Positions 1 to 7,188 of a stretch of DNA of 10,743 nucleotides are shown here, piece by piece. Position 1 is the first letter of the stretch, and each line of letters opens with the position of its first letter. The stretch is from an uncultured Collinsella sp. Lineage in GTDB: Bacteria; Actinomycetota; Coriobacteriia; Coriobacteriales; Coriobacteriaceae. Below the pieces are notes generated by a model. That model worked only from the letters and a program-made list of their open reading frames with translations. It had not been told where the DNA came from and ran no database searches. Made by a program: the position numbers and the translations under genes. Where the stretch lies: NCBI GenBank assembly GCA_902489665.1, contig CABUAT010000043.1, positions 1 to 10,743 on the forward strand, given 5' to 3'.

Positions 1-15
1 GTCGATCGCGAGTTC

Positions 16-53
16 CGCACGAGCCGGAGAGCACTTAATGTGCTCTCCGTGCG
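16..53. repeat. Hairpin-forming inverted repeat in the left intergenic region
   Basis: GGAGAGCAC (26-34) pairs perfectly with GTGCTCTCC (40-48) around the 5-base loop TTAAT. An outer stem CGCAC (16-20) with GTGCG (49-53) continues it after a 5-base bulge. No T-run follows on either strand, so it is not a textbook intrinsic terminator. It lies 70-110 bases past the stop of the minus-strand PFL gene and may end that transcript or belong to a gene outside the window. I see no coding sequence in 1-123. Confidence 0.5.
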
Positions 54-123
54 AGTCAGGACTGTCCGAGCAGGCGACCTTATATATTTGCCCTCCCCGG
101 GGCTCCTCGCCAGTCCCCCCCAG

Positions 124-1488
124 CTAGTTCTTCAGCGAGTTCAGCGGCGCCGGGAAGCGTCCACCGCGGTGGGCAAGCACGGTGCCGGCGTTGGGGTTCA
201 CCGGCATGATGGGCGCACGGCCGAACAGGCCGCCGTACTCGACGCAGTCGCCCACGCCCTTGCCGATGGCGGGAATCACGCGCACGGCCGTGGTCTTGTT
301 GTTGATGACGCCGATGGCCATCTCGTCGGCGATGATGCCGGCGATGGTCTCGACCGGGGTGTCGCCGGGGATGGCGATCATGTCCAGGCCAACGGAGCAC
401 ACGCAGGTCATGGCCTCGAGCTTCTCGAGCGAAAGCGCACCAGCTTCGACGGCGGCGATCATGCCGGCGTCCTCGGACACGGGGATGAAAGCGCCGGAGA
501 GACCGCCCACGCTGGAGCTGGCCATGACGCCGCCCTTCTTGACGGCATCGTTGAGCATGGCGAGCGCACAGGTCGTGCCCGGGCCACCGCAGGTGCCCAC
601 GCCGATGATCTCGAGGATACGGGCAACGGAGTCGCCGATGGCAGGCGTGGGAGCCAGCGACAGGTCGACAATGCCCTTCTCGACATCCAGACGATGGGCG
701 GCCTCGCGGCTCATGAGCTCGCCGGCGCGGGTGATCTTAAAGGCGGTCTGCTTAATCTTTTCGGCGACTTCCATCATCGATGCGGAATCGGGCAGCGTCT
801 CCAGGGCTGCGGCCATAACGCCGGGGCCCGAGACGCCTACGTTGATGACGGCGTCGGCCTCGCCACCGCCGTGGACGGCGCCCGCCATAAACGGGGAGTC
901 CTCGACCATGTTGGCAAAGCAGACAAACTTGGAGGCGCCAACGGAATCCTGGTCGGCCGTGAGCTTGGCGGCGTCGATGATGGTCTGGGCGGCCATGAGC
1001 ACAGCGTCCATGTTGATGCCGGCGCGCAGGCTGGCGACGTTGACGCTGGAGCAGACGCGGCTCGTGGTGGCGAGCGCCTGGGGGATGGACTGGATGACGC
1101 GGCGGTCGGCGTCGCCGATGCCCTTCTGGACGAGTGCGGAGAAGCCGCCCAGGTAGTCGATGCCGAGCGTCTCGGCCGCGCGGTCGAGGGCATGCGCGAT
1201 GGGGGTGAGGTCCTCATCCTTGCAGCATGCGGCGATCTGCGCCACCGGGGTGACGGAAACGCGCTTGTTGACGATGGGGATACCGTACTCGCGCTCGAGG
1301 TTCTCGGCGGTCTCGACCAGATGCTCAGCCGTGTGCGTCACGTGGTCGTAGATCTTCGTGCACATGCGGTCGAGGTTCTCGTCACCGCAACCCATGAGCG
1401 AAACACCCATGGTGATGGTCCTGATGTCGAGGTTCTGTTCCTCAACCATGCCGCGGGTTTCCGCGATTTCTGCGGGCGTGATCGCCAT
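124..1488 (-). CDS. UPF0210 / PFL family protein (DUF711), 454 aa
   Basis: The protein belongs to the UPF0210 (PFL, DUF711) family, whose function is not established. Family-typical glycine-rich conserved segments are visible: GCGDENLDRMC near the N-terminus, CSSVNVASLRAGINMD, NVGVSGPGVM, GGLSGAFIPVSEDAGMI, SVGLDMIAIPGDTP and IADEMAIGVINNKTTAVRVI towards the C-terminus. A length of 454 residues is normal for the family, so the gene is intact. There is no signal peptide or membrane segment, so it should be cytoplasmic. I chose the ATG at 1488 because AGGAG (1496-1500) sits 7 bases upstream. A further in-frame ATG at 1545 would add about 19 unconserved residues that run into the hairpin at 1534-1571. 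In many bacteria an ACT-domain protein precedes this family, but here the upstream neighbour is metH. No link to methionine metabolism can be claimed beyond adjacency. Confidence 0.9.
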   Translation of the reverse strand: MAITPAEIAETRGMVEEQNLDIRTITMGVSLMGCGDENLDRMCTKIYDHVTHTAEHLVETAENLEREYGIPIVNKRVSVTPVAQIAACCKDEDLTPIAHALDRAAETLGIDYLGGFSALVQKGIGDADRRVIQSIPQALATTSRVCSSVNVASLRAGINMDAVLMAAQTIIDAAKLTADQDSVGASKFVCFANMVEDSPFMAGAVHGGGEADAVINVGVSGPGVMAAALETLPDSASMMEVAEKIKQTAFKITRAGELMSREAAHRLDVEKGIVDLSLAPTPAIGDSVARILEIIGVGTCGGPGTTCALAMLNDAVKKGGVMASSSVGGLSGAFIPVSEDAGMIAAVEAGALSLEKLEAMTCVCSVGLDMIAIPGDTPVETIAGIIADEMAIGVINNKTTAVRVIPAIGKGVGDCVEYGGLFGRAPIMPVNPNAGTVLAHRGGRFPAPLNSLKN

Positions 1489-1495
1489 CCTTGCG

Positions 1496-1500
1496 CTCCT
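1496..1500 (-). promoter_or_regulatory. Ribosome binding site of the PFL gene
   Basis: AGGAG on the minus strand, 7 bases from the ATG at 1488. It fixes the start of the PFL protein and argues against the longer reading from 1545. Confidence 0.75.
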
Positions 1501-1533
1501 ATCTGCCAAAACGAGCATAATCTTATCTATTCT

Positions 1534-1571
1534 AACGTGCCGCACGTGCCAAGTGGCGCATGCGGCACGTT
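1534..1571 (-). terminator. Strong hairpin between metH and the PFL gene, possible terminator
   Basis: AACGTGCCGCA (1534-1544) and TGCGGCACGTT (1561-1571) are perfect 11-base complements. Inside them GCC (1548-1550) pairs with GGC (1555-1557) around the tetraloop AAGT, giving a nearly continuous 38-base hairpin. On the minus strand it begins 26 bases after the metH stop and ends 46 bases before the PFL start. No solid U-run follows on the minus strand (the sequence after the stem reads AGAATAG), so termination would be imperfect. An operator or RNA-processing site is an alternative. Confidence 0.45.
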
Positions 1572-1596
1572 TTGGTGCTCGGTTGTTTCCGTTGTG

Positions 1597-4161
1597 TTAC
1601 TGCCCAAAGACCTCTTCGGCGATGCGCGCGCTCTCGGCGGCGTCCTTGGCGTAGTAGTCCGCGCCGATCTGCTTGGCGTATTCGGGGGTGAGTACGGCGC
1701 CGCCCACGATGATCTTGACGCCCGGCACCTCGGCATGAAGCAGCTTGATGGTCTCTTCCATGGCCACGACGGTGGTAGTCATAAGCGCCGAGAGGCCGAC
1801 GAGCTTGATGTCACGCTCCCGTACGGTCTTGAGCACCTCTTGCGGGTCGACGTCGCGGCCTAGGTCAAAGACGGTATAGCCGTAGTTATCGAGCAACATT
1901 TTGACGATGTTCTTACCGATGTCGTGGATGTCGCCTTTGACGGTGGCTACGCAGATCTTGCCCTTGTCGGCAATCTCGCCGGCGGGCATCAGGCGCTTGA
2001 TGGTGTCGAAGCCCACACGCGCTGCCTCGGCCGAGGCCATGAGCTGCGGCAAGAAGAACTTTCCTTGGTCAAAGAGGACGCCAACCTCGTCGAGGGCGGG
2101 GATAAAGTGGTTGTTGATGAGGTCCATAGCGTCGTGGTCGGCCAGCAGGCGCTCGGTCTCGGCCGCGATCTCGCCTTTGCGGCCCGAGACGACCATGTGG
2201 CGGATGGGGTCGTCATCGGCGCTTGCGGTGGTGCTTGCGGCAGCTGCGGCATCGCTCGATGCTGACTGAGCGGCCGCCGGGTTCGCGGCGATCTTGTACG
2301 GATCGGTCCAGCCGGCATAGCGCTCGATGTATCCGGTCGAGCCCTCGTCCTCAACGCTCAACACGCGATAGCTGTAGACGGTATCCATAAAGCGCTTGGA
2401 ACCCGGGTTCATGATGGGGGCGTCCAGACCTGCACCAAAGGCGGCAGCCAAAAAGACCGAGCCCAGCAGCGGGCGGGCAGGCAGGCCAAAGCTGATGTTC
2501 GACACGCCGAGCGCACATTTGACGCTCAGGCGCTCCTTGCACAGGGACATGGCGCGCAGGATCTGCTCGGCCTGGCGCTGGTTGGTCGAGGCGGTCATGA
2601 CCAGGCAGTCGATGAGGACGCGGTCCGGGCCGATGCCGTAACGGGCAGCCTCGGCCACGATGTGCTCGGCGATGGCGAAGCGAGCCTCGGCGGTATCGGG
2701 GATGCCGCCTTCGTCGAGCGTAAGGCCGACAACGTTGGTGCCGTAGTGGGCGACCAGCGGAAAGATCTCATCCATGATCTGCTGCTTGCCATTGACCGAG
2801 TTGATGATGGGCTTGCCGGCGTAGCGGCGCACGGCGGCCTCGACAGCGGCGGGGTCGGTGGAGTCGATCTGCAGCGGCAGGAGCGTGGAGCCCTGGAGCT
2901 GTTCGGTCGCCTGTTGGATGATCTTGACCTCGTCGATCTCGGGCAGGCCCACGTTAACGTCCAAGATGTCGGCGCCCTGTTCCTGCTGGCTGATGCCCTG
3001 ACTCACGACGTAGTCCAGGTCGCCGTTGCGCAGGGCCTGCTGCAGGCGCTTTTTGCCGGTGGGGTTGATGCGCTCGCCGATGACAGCGATCTTGTGGCCG
3101 TCGCGGGGAAGGTCCACGACCGTTTGGGCGCTCGTGACCGACATGCTGGGCTTGCGGCGGCGCGGGCTGGGCGTGTGGTTGTCGATAAGCGTGCACAAGG
3201 CCGCCATGTGCGCCGGCGTGGTGCCGCAGCAACCGCCCACGACGCTCACGCCGTCGGCGATCATGCCGGCGACGGCCTCGGCGTATTCGGGGGCCTGGAT
3301 GTCAAAGACGGTGTTGCCGTCGTCGTCCACGTGGGGGAGTCCCGCGTTGGCCTGCACCATAATGGGCTTATCGGTAACGGTGAGCATACGTGCGGCGAGT
3401 CCTCGGAGCTCGGCCGGTCCCTGGCTGCAGTTGATGCCCAAAACGTCGGCGCCGATGGCATCGAGCGTGATGGCGGCGACCTCGGGGCTCGTGCCCAAGA
3501 AGGTGCGGCCGTCTTCCTCGAAGGTCATGGTGGCAAAGACGGGCAGGTCGGAGTTCTCGCGGCAGGCGAGGACCGCCGCCTTGATCTCGGCCAGGTCGGT
3601 CATAGTCTCGATAATAAAGAGGTCCACACCCGCGGCGACGCCTGCGCGCACTTCCTCGGCAAAGAGGTCATAGGCCTCGTCGAAGCTGAGGGTACCCAAG
3701 GGGCGAAGCAACGCGCCGATGGGGCCGATGTCACCGGCGACGTAGCGGGCGCCGGCCGCGCGGGCACAGGTGACGGCCGCGGCAAAGACGTCTGCCACGG
3801 TGGCGGCACCGTCGAGCTTGTGGGTGTTGGCGCCAAAGGTGTTGGCGGTAATCACGTCGCAGCCGGCCTCGACGTACTGGCGCTGAATGTCGGTAATGAC
3901 CTGGGGCTCCTCAAAGTTGAGCAGTTCGGGCAAGGCGCCTGCCTTCATGCCGGCGGCCTGCAACATGGTGCCCATGCCGCCGTCGAACAGCAGGTGTCCC
4001 GTGCCCTCGATGGCGGCACGCAGGCGGTCATCCTTAATGTGCAGGTCGTCGATCGTGCGCGTCTTGTATGCAGCGCCATTGCGGCGTGCGGCATCAACGG
4101 GTGCCGCCAGCGCAGCACCGTCAGAATCATGAGTGATAAGTATGTTTGAGCTATTCGCCAT
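1597..4161 (-). CDS. metH: Cobalamin-dependent methionine synthase, short form lacking the activation domain
   Basis: Transfers methyl from 5-methyltetrahydrofolate through cobalamin to homocysteine, in the cytoplasm. Domains in order: homocysteine methyltransferase (about 55-325) with LLFDGGMGTML, and zinc ligands Cys245 (GINCSQGP) and Cys311-Cys312 (GGCCGTTP); pterin-binding domain (about 355-615) with IGERINPTGKK and ADILDVNVGLPEID; an Ala/Ser-rich linker (about 626-650); B12 cap and Rossmann domains (about 653-854) with GDIHDIGKN, where His746 is the expected lower cobalt ligand, then GLSALMTTT and GGAVLT. At 854 residues it stops after the B12 domain, whereas full-length MetH of about 1,200 residues has a C-terminal AdoMet activation domain; here that part is the separate gene at 6397-7188. 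The only in-frame ATG/GTG/TTG start before the first domain is 4161. It overlaps the upstream endonuclease gene by 11 bases and lacks a clear ribosome binding site, so translational coupling is likely. About 55 residues precede LLFDGG, and the first 15 or so codons are AT-rich and unlike the rest. Confidence 0.93.
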   Translation of the reverse strand: MANSSNILITHDSDGAALAAPVDAARRNGAAYKTRTIDDLHIKDDRLRAAIEGTGHLLFDGGMGTMLQAAGMKAGALPELLNFEEPQVITDIQRQYVEAGCDVITANTFGANTHKLDGAATVADVFAAAVTCARAAGARYVAGDIGPIGALLRPLGTLSFDEAYDLFAEEVRAGVAAGVDLFIIETMTDLAEIKAAVLACRENSDLPVFATMTFEEDGRTFLGTSPEVAAITLDAIGADVLGINCSQGPAELRGLAARMLTVTDKPIMVQANAGLPHVDDDGNTVFDIQAPEYAEAVAGMIADGVSVVGGCCGTTPAHMAALCTLIDNHTPSPRRRKPSMSVTSAQTVVDLPRDGHKIAVIGERINPTGKKRLQQALRNGDLDYVVSQGISQQEQGADILDVNVGLPEIDEVKIIQQATEQLQGSTLLPLQIDSTDPAAVEAAVRRYAGKPIINSVNGKQQIMDEIFPLVAHYGTNVVGLTLDEGGIPDTAEARFAIAEHIVAEAARYGIGPDRVLIDCLVMTASTNQRQAEQILRAMSLCKERLSVKCALGVSNISFGLPARPLLGSVFLAAAFGAGLDAPIMNPGSKRFMDTVYSYRVLSVEDEGSTGYIERYAGWTDPYKIAANPAAAQSASSDAAAAASTTASADDDPIRHMVVSGRKGEIAAETERLLADHDAMDLINNHFIPALDEVGVLFDQGKFFLPQLMASAEAARVGFDTIKRLMPAGEIADKGKICVATVKGDIHDIGKNIVKMLLDNYGYTVFDLGRDVDPQEVLKTVRERDIKLVGLSALMTTTVVAMEETIKLLHAEVPGVKIIVGGAVLTPEYAKQIGADYYAKDAAESARIAEEVFGQ
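4150..4158. repeat. 9-base inverted repeat, metH-side junction of the restriction-modification cassette
   Basis: GCTATTCGC on the plus strand is the exact reverse complement of GCGAATAGC at 6408-6416. The two copies lie where sequence composition changes on each side of the cassette: here across the endonuclease stop and codons 2-4 of metH. They could be terminal repeats or remnants of the insertion event, or coincidence. No transposase is present. Confidence 0.3.
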
Positions 4162-5164
4162 GTGCGTCCATTTCGTCTAGAGCCCACTGAGGAATTTCTA
4201 TTTGAAGAGATTTGTCGGGCTCGATATCTTCGATTCGCTTGTTGTAGTGGGCAAGAAGCCGTGCGACATTTAATCGAATTAGGTCTCGCTTGTAGAACGA
4301 TAATTCTTCAATATTGATGCCGATAAACGATTCGAGCGCGATAACCTGTACGCGATTGCCGAGTCCCTCACTTTCGAACAGTCCGTAAGCGAAGGAAACT
4401 TTATCGTAGGGGACAACGACGATGGGCCGAATGCCATTTCGAATGTTATCTCGGCATCGATCGGTCAATTTGGCCATTGGCGATACAGTCACATGAAATA
4501 CAGCATCATTGATTTGGAAATCGCCAGAACGGTCTGTCTGCTGGTCGGCGGCGTTTGAGTTGTCCTTTCCGATTTCTATGGTTGGAAATAACATCTCTAG
4601 TTTTGCACCTACCAGGTGCTGTGCGACGGTGCCCGTCGGCTTATCGGATCGTAGGCTTGCTTCGGCTAGGATATCATCGACAATGACAGAAATTGGTTTT
4701 TGAAGATCGATTTCGACTTTGATTCTCTGCCGGTTAAAGAAATCGACCTGGATTCGCTCGACGAAGAAATTGGCGATTGCATTCGCAGCTTCAAGACGAG
4801 TGTCTTCGCAAGTGTCATTGGGTAGGGCAGAGTTGATAATTGTGGCAAGCTCAAGCGCCATCGGGAGTGTACCGCGTGAGGTTCTGCCGCCCTCTGATGC
4901 GAAGGCACGCGTTTCCCCATGTCTGGCTAAAACTGTTTTGATGCATGCTCCACTTAGGCCTCGTACTTGGCTTCCCTTGTCCGATTGCACATAATCGTCG
5001 GTGAGCGGAAAACGGTTTTGCAACAGCTCGCTTATGCCTATGCCAACCGCCATGACGTTACGGTTGACATTGCCTCGCTTGCTGCGCTTGGATTCGTACC
5101 AGAGTTCAATGGCATCCAAGATACCTTTATCGGGCTCGCTCAATGAGCAATTGGTCATTTCCAT
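4151..5164 (-). CDS. DUF4928-type protein, putative restriction endonuclease of the cassette
   Basis: I recognise this 337-residue protein as DUF4928-like, a family commonly encoded beside C5-cytosine methyltransferases and presumed to be the matching restriction enzyme. The family-like part is RSGDFQINDAVFHVTVSP (213-229), then CRDNIRNGIRPIVVVPYDK (237-255), and VQVIALESFIGINIEE (272-287). The acidic GD and following beta-strand HVT resemble a divergent PD-(D/E)XK nuclease core, with Glu190 in GAKLEMLFP as a possible extra ligand; this is inference. An N-terminal half (1-170) with no domain I know may recognise DNA. No signal peptide or membrane segment is seen. The ATG at 5164 has GGAG (5174-5177) 9 bases upstream. 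The gene begins inside the methyltransferase gene (38-base overlap) and ends inside metH (11-base overlap), so the three are probably translated in sequence. Base composition is lower in G+C than the flanks, suggesting transfer. Confidence 0.75.
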   Translation of the reverse strand: MEMTNCSLSEPDKGILDAIELWYESKRSKRGNVNRNVMAVGIGISELLQNRFPLTDDYVQSDKGSQVRGLSGACIKTVLARHGETRAFASEGGRTSRGTLPMALELATIINSALPNDTCEDTRLEAANAIANFFVERIQVDFFNRQRIKVEIDLQKPISVIVDDILAEASLRSDKPTGTVAQHLVGAKLEMLFPTIEIGKDNSNAADQQTDRSGDFQINDAVFHVTVSPMAKLTDRCRDNIRNGIRPIVVVPYDKVSFAYGLFESEGLGNRVQVIALESFIGINIEELSFYKRDLIRLNVARLLAHYNKRIEDIEPDKSLQIEIPQWALDEMDAHGE

Positions 5165-6287
5165 TATTGTTCACTCCGTTCCTTGAAGACATGAGCGCGG
5201 GCTTGACTGCATTTTTTATTAGCCAAGTGACAACTGGCACGGCAACTGCATCGCCGAATGCGTAGCGAATCTGAGCATCCGAGAAGCCGTTAAACTGACA
5301 TGAGTCAGCACCTTGGAGACGGGCATATTCAGTTCCAGTCATCCAGCGAACTTCTATCTTTCCGTTTTCGCATATAACGACTGCCTGTCTTGATGAGCCG
5401 CCGCGAGCCGTTCTTAGACATCCGGCAATTTCTTCTTCACGGATTTCCCAGCGCACAACGCCTGATCGCGTGCGACGGTAAGCAGTGCGAACAATTTTTT
5501 CTTTGGCATTTAAGAAGCGCTGAAGGCGCTCTGCTTGATGCGGTGCAAGTGAGTCGATAAATGCTTGTACTTGGTTTTTGTTCCACCAACGCTTGTCGTC
5601 CTCGGGAATATTTTCAACAACCGTTGCAAGGCCCGTCATGCGAAGTGGGCTCGGCTCGTTTAGGTGAGAGACGTGCGTAATGAGTGAAGGGTCGGAGTGA
5701 ATCCAGGAGACTTTTTCAGGTCGAAGCGAGGAGCCGAGTCGGCTGTTGGGAAGAGGGTTTTTTAATCCGACGACAAACATGCGGGGGCGTGACTGGGGAA
5801 GCCAGTGCCGTGCATCGATAAAATAAGCGTCACATGAATAACCTAAACGATTGAATTCCTGGCAAACGAGTCTAAAGTCATCACTGTTATTAGACGTGGC
5901 AAGGCCGATGACGTTTTCGAGAACAAGTGCCCGCGGGGCACGATCGCCCATTCCTTCGATGGCCTTAATAAAGCCAAAGAACGCACTGGACTCTTTGCCA
6001 GAGATAAGTCCTTCCCTGTTTCCCGCGAGAGATAAGTTTGTGCAAGGGCTTGACGCCCATGCGATGTCGGCTTGGGGTATTAGGTCGGGGTCGAGTGTGT
6101 GGACATCCTGCTCGACTAGATGCTCATCGCCCCAACACTGGCTGTACATGGCGCATTTAGTATGGTCTATGTCATTTGCCCAGATTGTTTTGATTCCGGC
6201 TTTTGTCATGCCGGCACGAGCCAAGCCAATGCCTGAAAAAAACTCAAGCGCGGTTAGTTGTGGCGAGAACTGCAGAATGTTGTGCAT
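5127..6287 (-). CDS. DNA (cytosine-5-)-methyltransferase, type II restriction-modification
   Basis: Methylates carbon 5 of cytosine in a specific DNA site using AdoMet, protecting the host from the partner endonuclease. The 386 residues carry the motifs in canonical order: motif I LEFFSGIGLARAGM (14-27, AdoMet binding), motif IV SSPCTNLSLAGN (79-90, catalytic Cys82), motif VI LVLENVIG (121-128), motif VIII QSRPRMFVVG (165-174), motif IX CLRTARGGSSRQAVV (290-304) and motif X RYAFGDAVAVPVV (341-353). The target-recognition region lies between VIII and IX, about 178-285; the recognition site cannot be read from sequence. The length is normal and all catalytic motifs are intact, so the enzyme should be active. 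No N-terminal helix-turn-helix of the self-regulating kind is evident. The start at 6287 has only a weak ribosome binding site. The endonuclease gene overlaps its 3' end by 38 bases; methyltransferase first, nuclease second is a sensible order for safe establishment in a new host. Confidence 0.93.
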   Translation of the reverse strand: MHNILQFSPQLTALEFFSGIGLARAGMTKAGIKTIWANDIDHTKCAMYSQCWGDEHLVEQDVHTLDPDLIPQADIAWASSPCTNLSLAGNREGLISGKESSAFFGFIKAIEGMGDRAPRALVLENVIGLATSNNSDDFRLVCQEFNRLGYSCDAYFIDARHWLPQSRPRMFVVGLKNPLPNSRLGSSLRPEKVSWIHSDPSLITHVSHLNEPSPLRMTGLATVVENIPEDDKRWWNKNQVQAFIDSLAPHQAERLQRFLNAKEKIVRTAYRRTRSGVVRWEIREEEIAGCLRTARGGSSRQAVVICENGKIEVRWMTGTEYARLQGADSCQFNGFSDAQIRYAFGDAVAVPVVTWLIKNAVKPALMSSRNGVNNNGNDQLLIERAR

Positions 6288-6396
6288 GTACTGGCTTTCA
6301 GATAGTTGTTATTTGGCATCTTATGGTACTTGTTTGTGAGGACATCCGCTTACTTACGGATGAGATTCCCTCGATACCGTGCCATCAATTGACATT
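6288..6396 (-). promoter_or_regulatory. Upstream region of the methyltransferase gene with a small palindrome
   Basis: This 109-base AT-rich gap separates the activation-protein stop from the methyltransferase start. It holds CATCCG (6343-6348) and its complement CGGATG (6357-6362) with 8 bases between them. A possible minus-strand -10 box TAAGAT lies at 6318-6323, and the palindrome then falls over the expected -35 position, where no good TTGACA match is seen. It may be the cassette's own promoter with an operator. A weak terminator for the upstream metF transcript is an alternative, but no T-run follows. Confidence 0.35.
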
Positions 6397-7188
6397 TTAT
6401 TCAGAATGCGAATAGCAGGTGGTGTGGGCGGCGCGGAAGCGGCAGTGCTCACGCATGCGGCAGATATTGCAGGTGGGGCGACTCTGGGCGTCGTGGACTT
6501 CGCCGTCGAACAGACCAATCACAGCGGTCACGCTCTTGGTGGGCATGAGCAGGCTGGTGGGGGTGACGGTAAGTCCAATGAGGCGCGTGGCGTTGAGTGC
6601 ATCCACGATCGAGCGCTGGGCCGAGAGCGGGCAGTCGCCATAGCCGGGACTGAAGCGCCAGTTGCCGGCGAGCCCGTGTGCAGCGGCAGCGGCCTTGACC
6701 TGCTGGTCCATCTGCTCGACGGCGGCCTCCACATAGGCAGAGCACGCGGCATCGAGCACGGCTCCCTCTAGGGGCTGCTGGGCCCCCGTGGTGCGCAGAC
6801 GACGTTCGGCGTCCATGCCGAGGGTGCATGCCATGAGCGCGGCAAAGCGGGCATCTTTGAGATGGCGATAGATATCACGACCCCGCAGCTCAACATTGGT
6901 GCCAACCAAGCGGATGCAGGGCTCGCACTGCTCGTCGACGCCCGTGGCATCGACGGCAAACACGCGTCGCACGCCGCGGGGCTCGATATCCAGCTCTAGG
7001 CGCTCGACCACAAGCTCAATTCGTCGTGACAGCTCGGGCTCAATCTGCTGGCCGCCGTAACCCAGATACCGCAGCATCTCGGCACGGTCGACACTGGGAT
7101 GGTGCGCAGCATCGACACGGTAAAGCGCCGGCGACGCAAGGTCGGCCGGCACTTCGACAGCGGTTGTATCGACGTGCGGTTTTTCCAT
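6397..7188 (-). CDS. Methionine synthase activation-domain protein (Met_synt_B12 type), stand-alone
   Basis: This 263-residue protein corresponds to the C-terminal AdoMet-binding activation domain of full-length MetH, which reductively remethylates cob(II)alamin formed when the enzyme oxidises. The signature is RFSPGYGDCPL (178-188), equivalent to the RxxPGYxxCPD motif, followed by LTVTPTSLLMPTKSVTAVIG (206-225). Near the C-terminus Cys240, Cys243 and Cys249 (CNICRMREHC) form a cysteine cluster seen in stand-alone versions and possibly able to bind a metal or iron-sulfur centre (inference). The ATG at 7188 shares one base with the metF stop (TAATG), so the pair is translationally coupled; longer upstream readings are in the metF shadow frame. 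Its partner MetH lies 2.2 kb downstream, beyond the restriction-modification cassette. The last residues (HTTCYSHSE) are encoded by AT-richer sequence at the cassette junction, and the original C-terminus may have been altered. Confidence 0.9.
   Translation of the reverse strand: MEKPHVDTTAVEVPADLASPALYRVDAAHHPSVDRAEMLRYLGYGGQQIEPELSRRIELVVERLELDIEPRGVRRVFAVDATGVDEQCEPCIRLVGTNVELRGRDIYRHLKDARFAALMACTLGMDAERRLRTTGAQQPLEGAVLDAACSAYVEAAVEQMDQQVKAAAAAHGLAGNWRFSPGYGDCPLSAQRSIVDALNATRLIGLTVTPTSLLMPTKSVTAVIGLFDGEVHDAQSRPTCNICRMREHCRFRAAHTTCYSHSE
6408..6416. repeat. 9-base inverted repeat, activation-gene-side junction of the cassette
   Basis: GCGAATAGC, the exact reverse complement of the copy at 4150-4158. 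It sits within the last codons of the activation-protein gene, where the G/C-rich metF-operon sequence turns AT-rich. Together the two copies enclose 2.25 kb containing both restriction-modification genes. Confidence 0.3.

Noticed and set aside
1..80. Possible tRNA suggested by the stem at 16-53
   Set aside because: The loop is only 5 bases, and there is no T-arm consensus or acceptor stem.
1489..1545. Longer start of the PFL protein
   Set aside because: Adds unconserved residues and overlaps the hairpin; the ATG at 1488 has a good ribosome binding site.
40..1863. 607-codon plus-strand open frame opposite the PFL gene and metH end
   Set aside because: It lies antisense to two clear genes and spans their boundary; composition is Gly/His/Asp/Ala-rich as expected for a shadow of G/C-ending codons, with no family match and no ribosome binding site.
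2662..4149. 495-codon plus-strand open frame opposite metH
   Set aside because: Low-complexity Gly/Val/Asp/Ala composition; a complementary shadow of the strongly conserved metH.
5127..6287. Solitary Dcm-type or phage methyltransferase
   Set aside because: The overlapping DUF4928 gene indicates a restriction-modification pair, and there are no phage genes or a vsr gene nearby.
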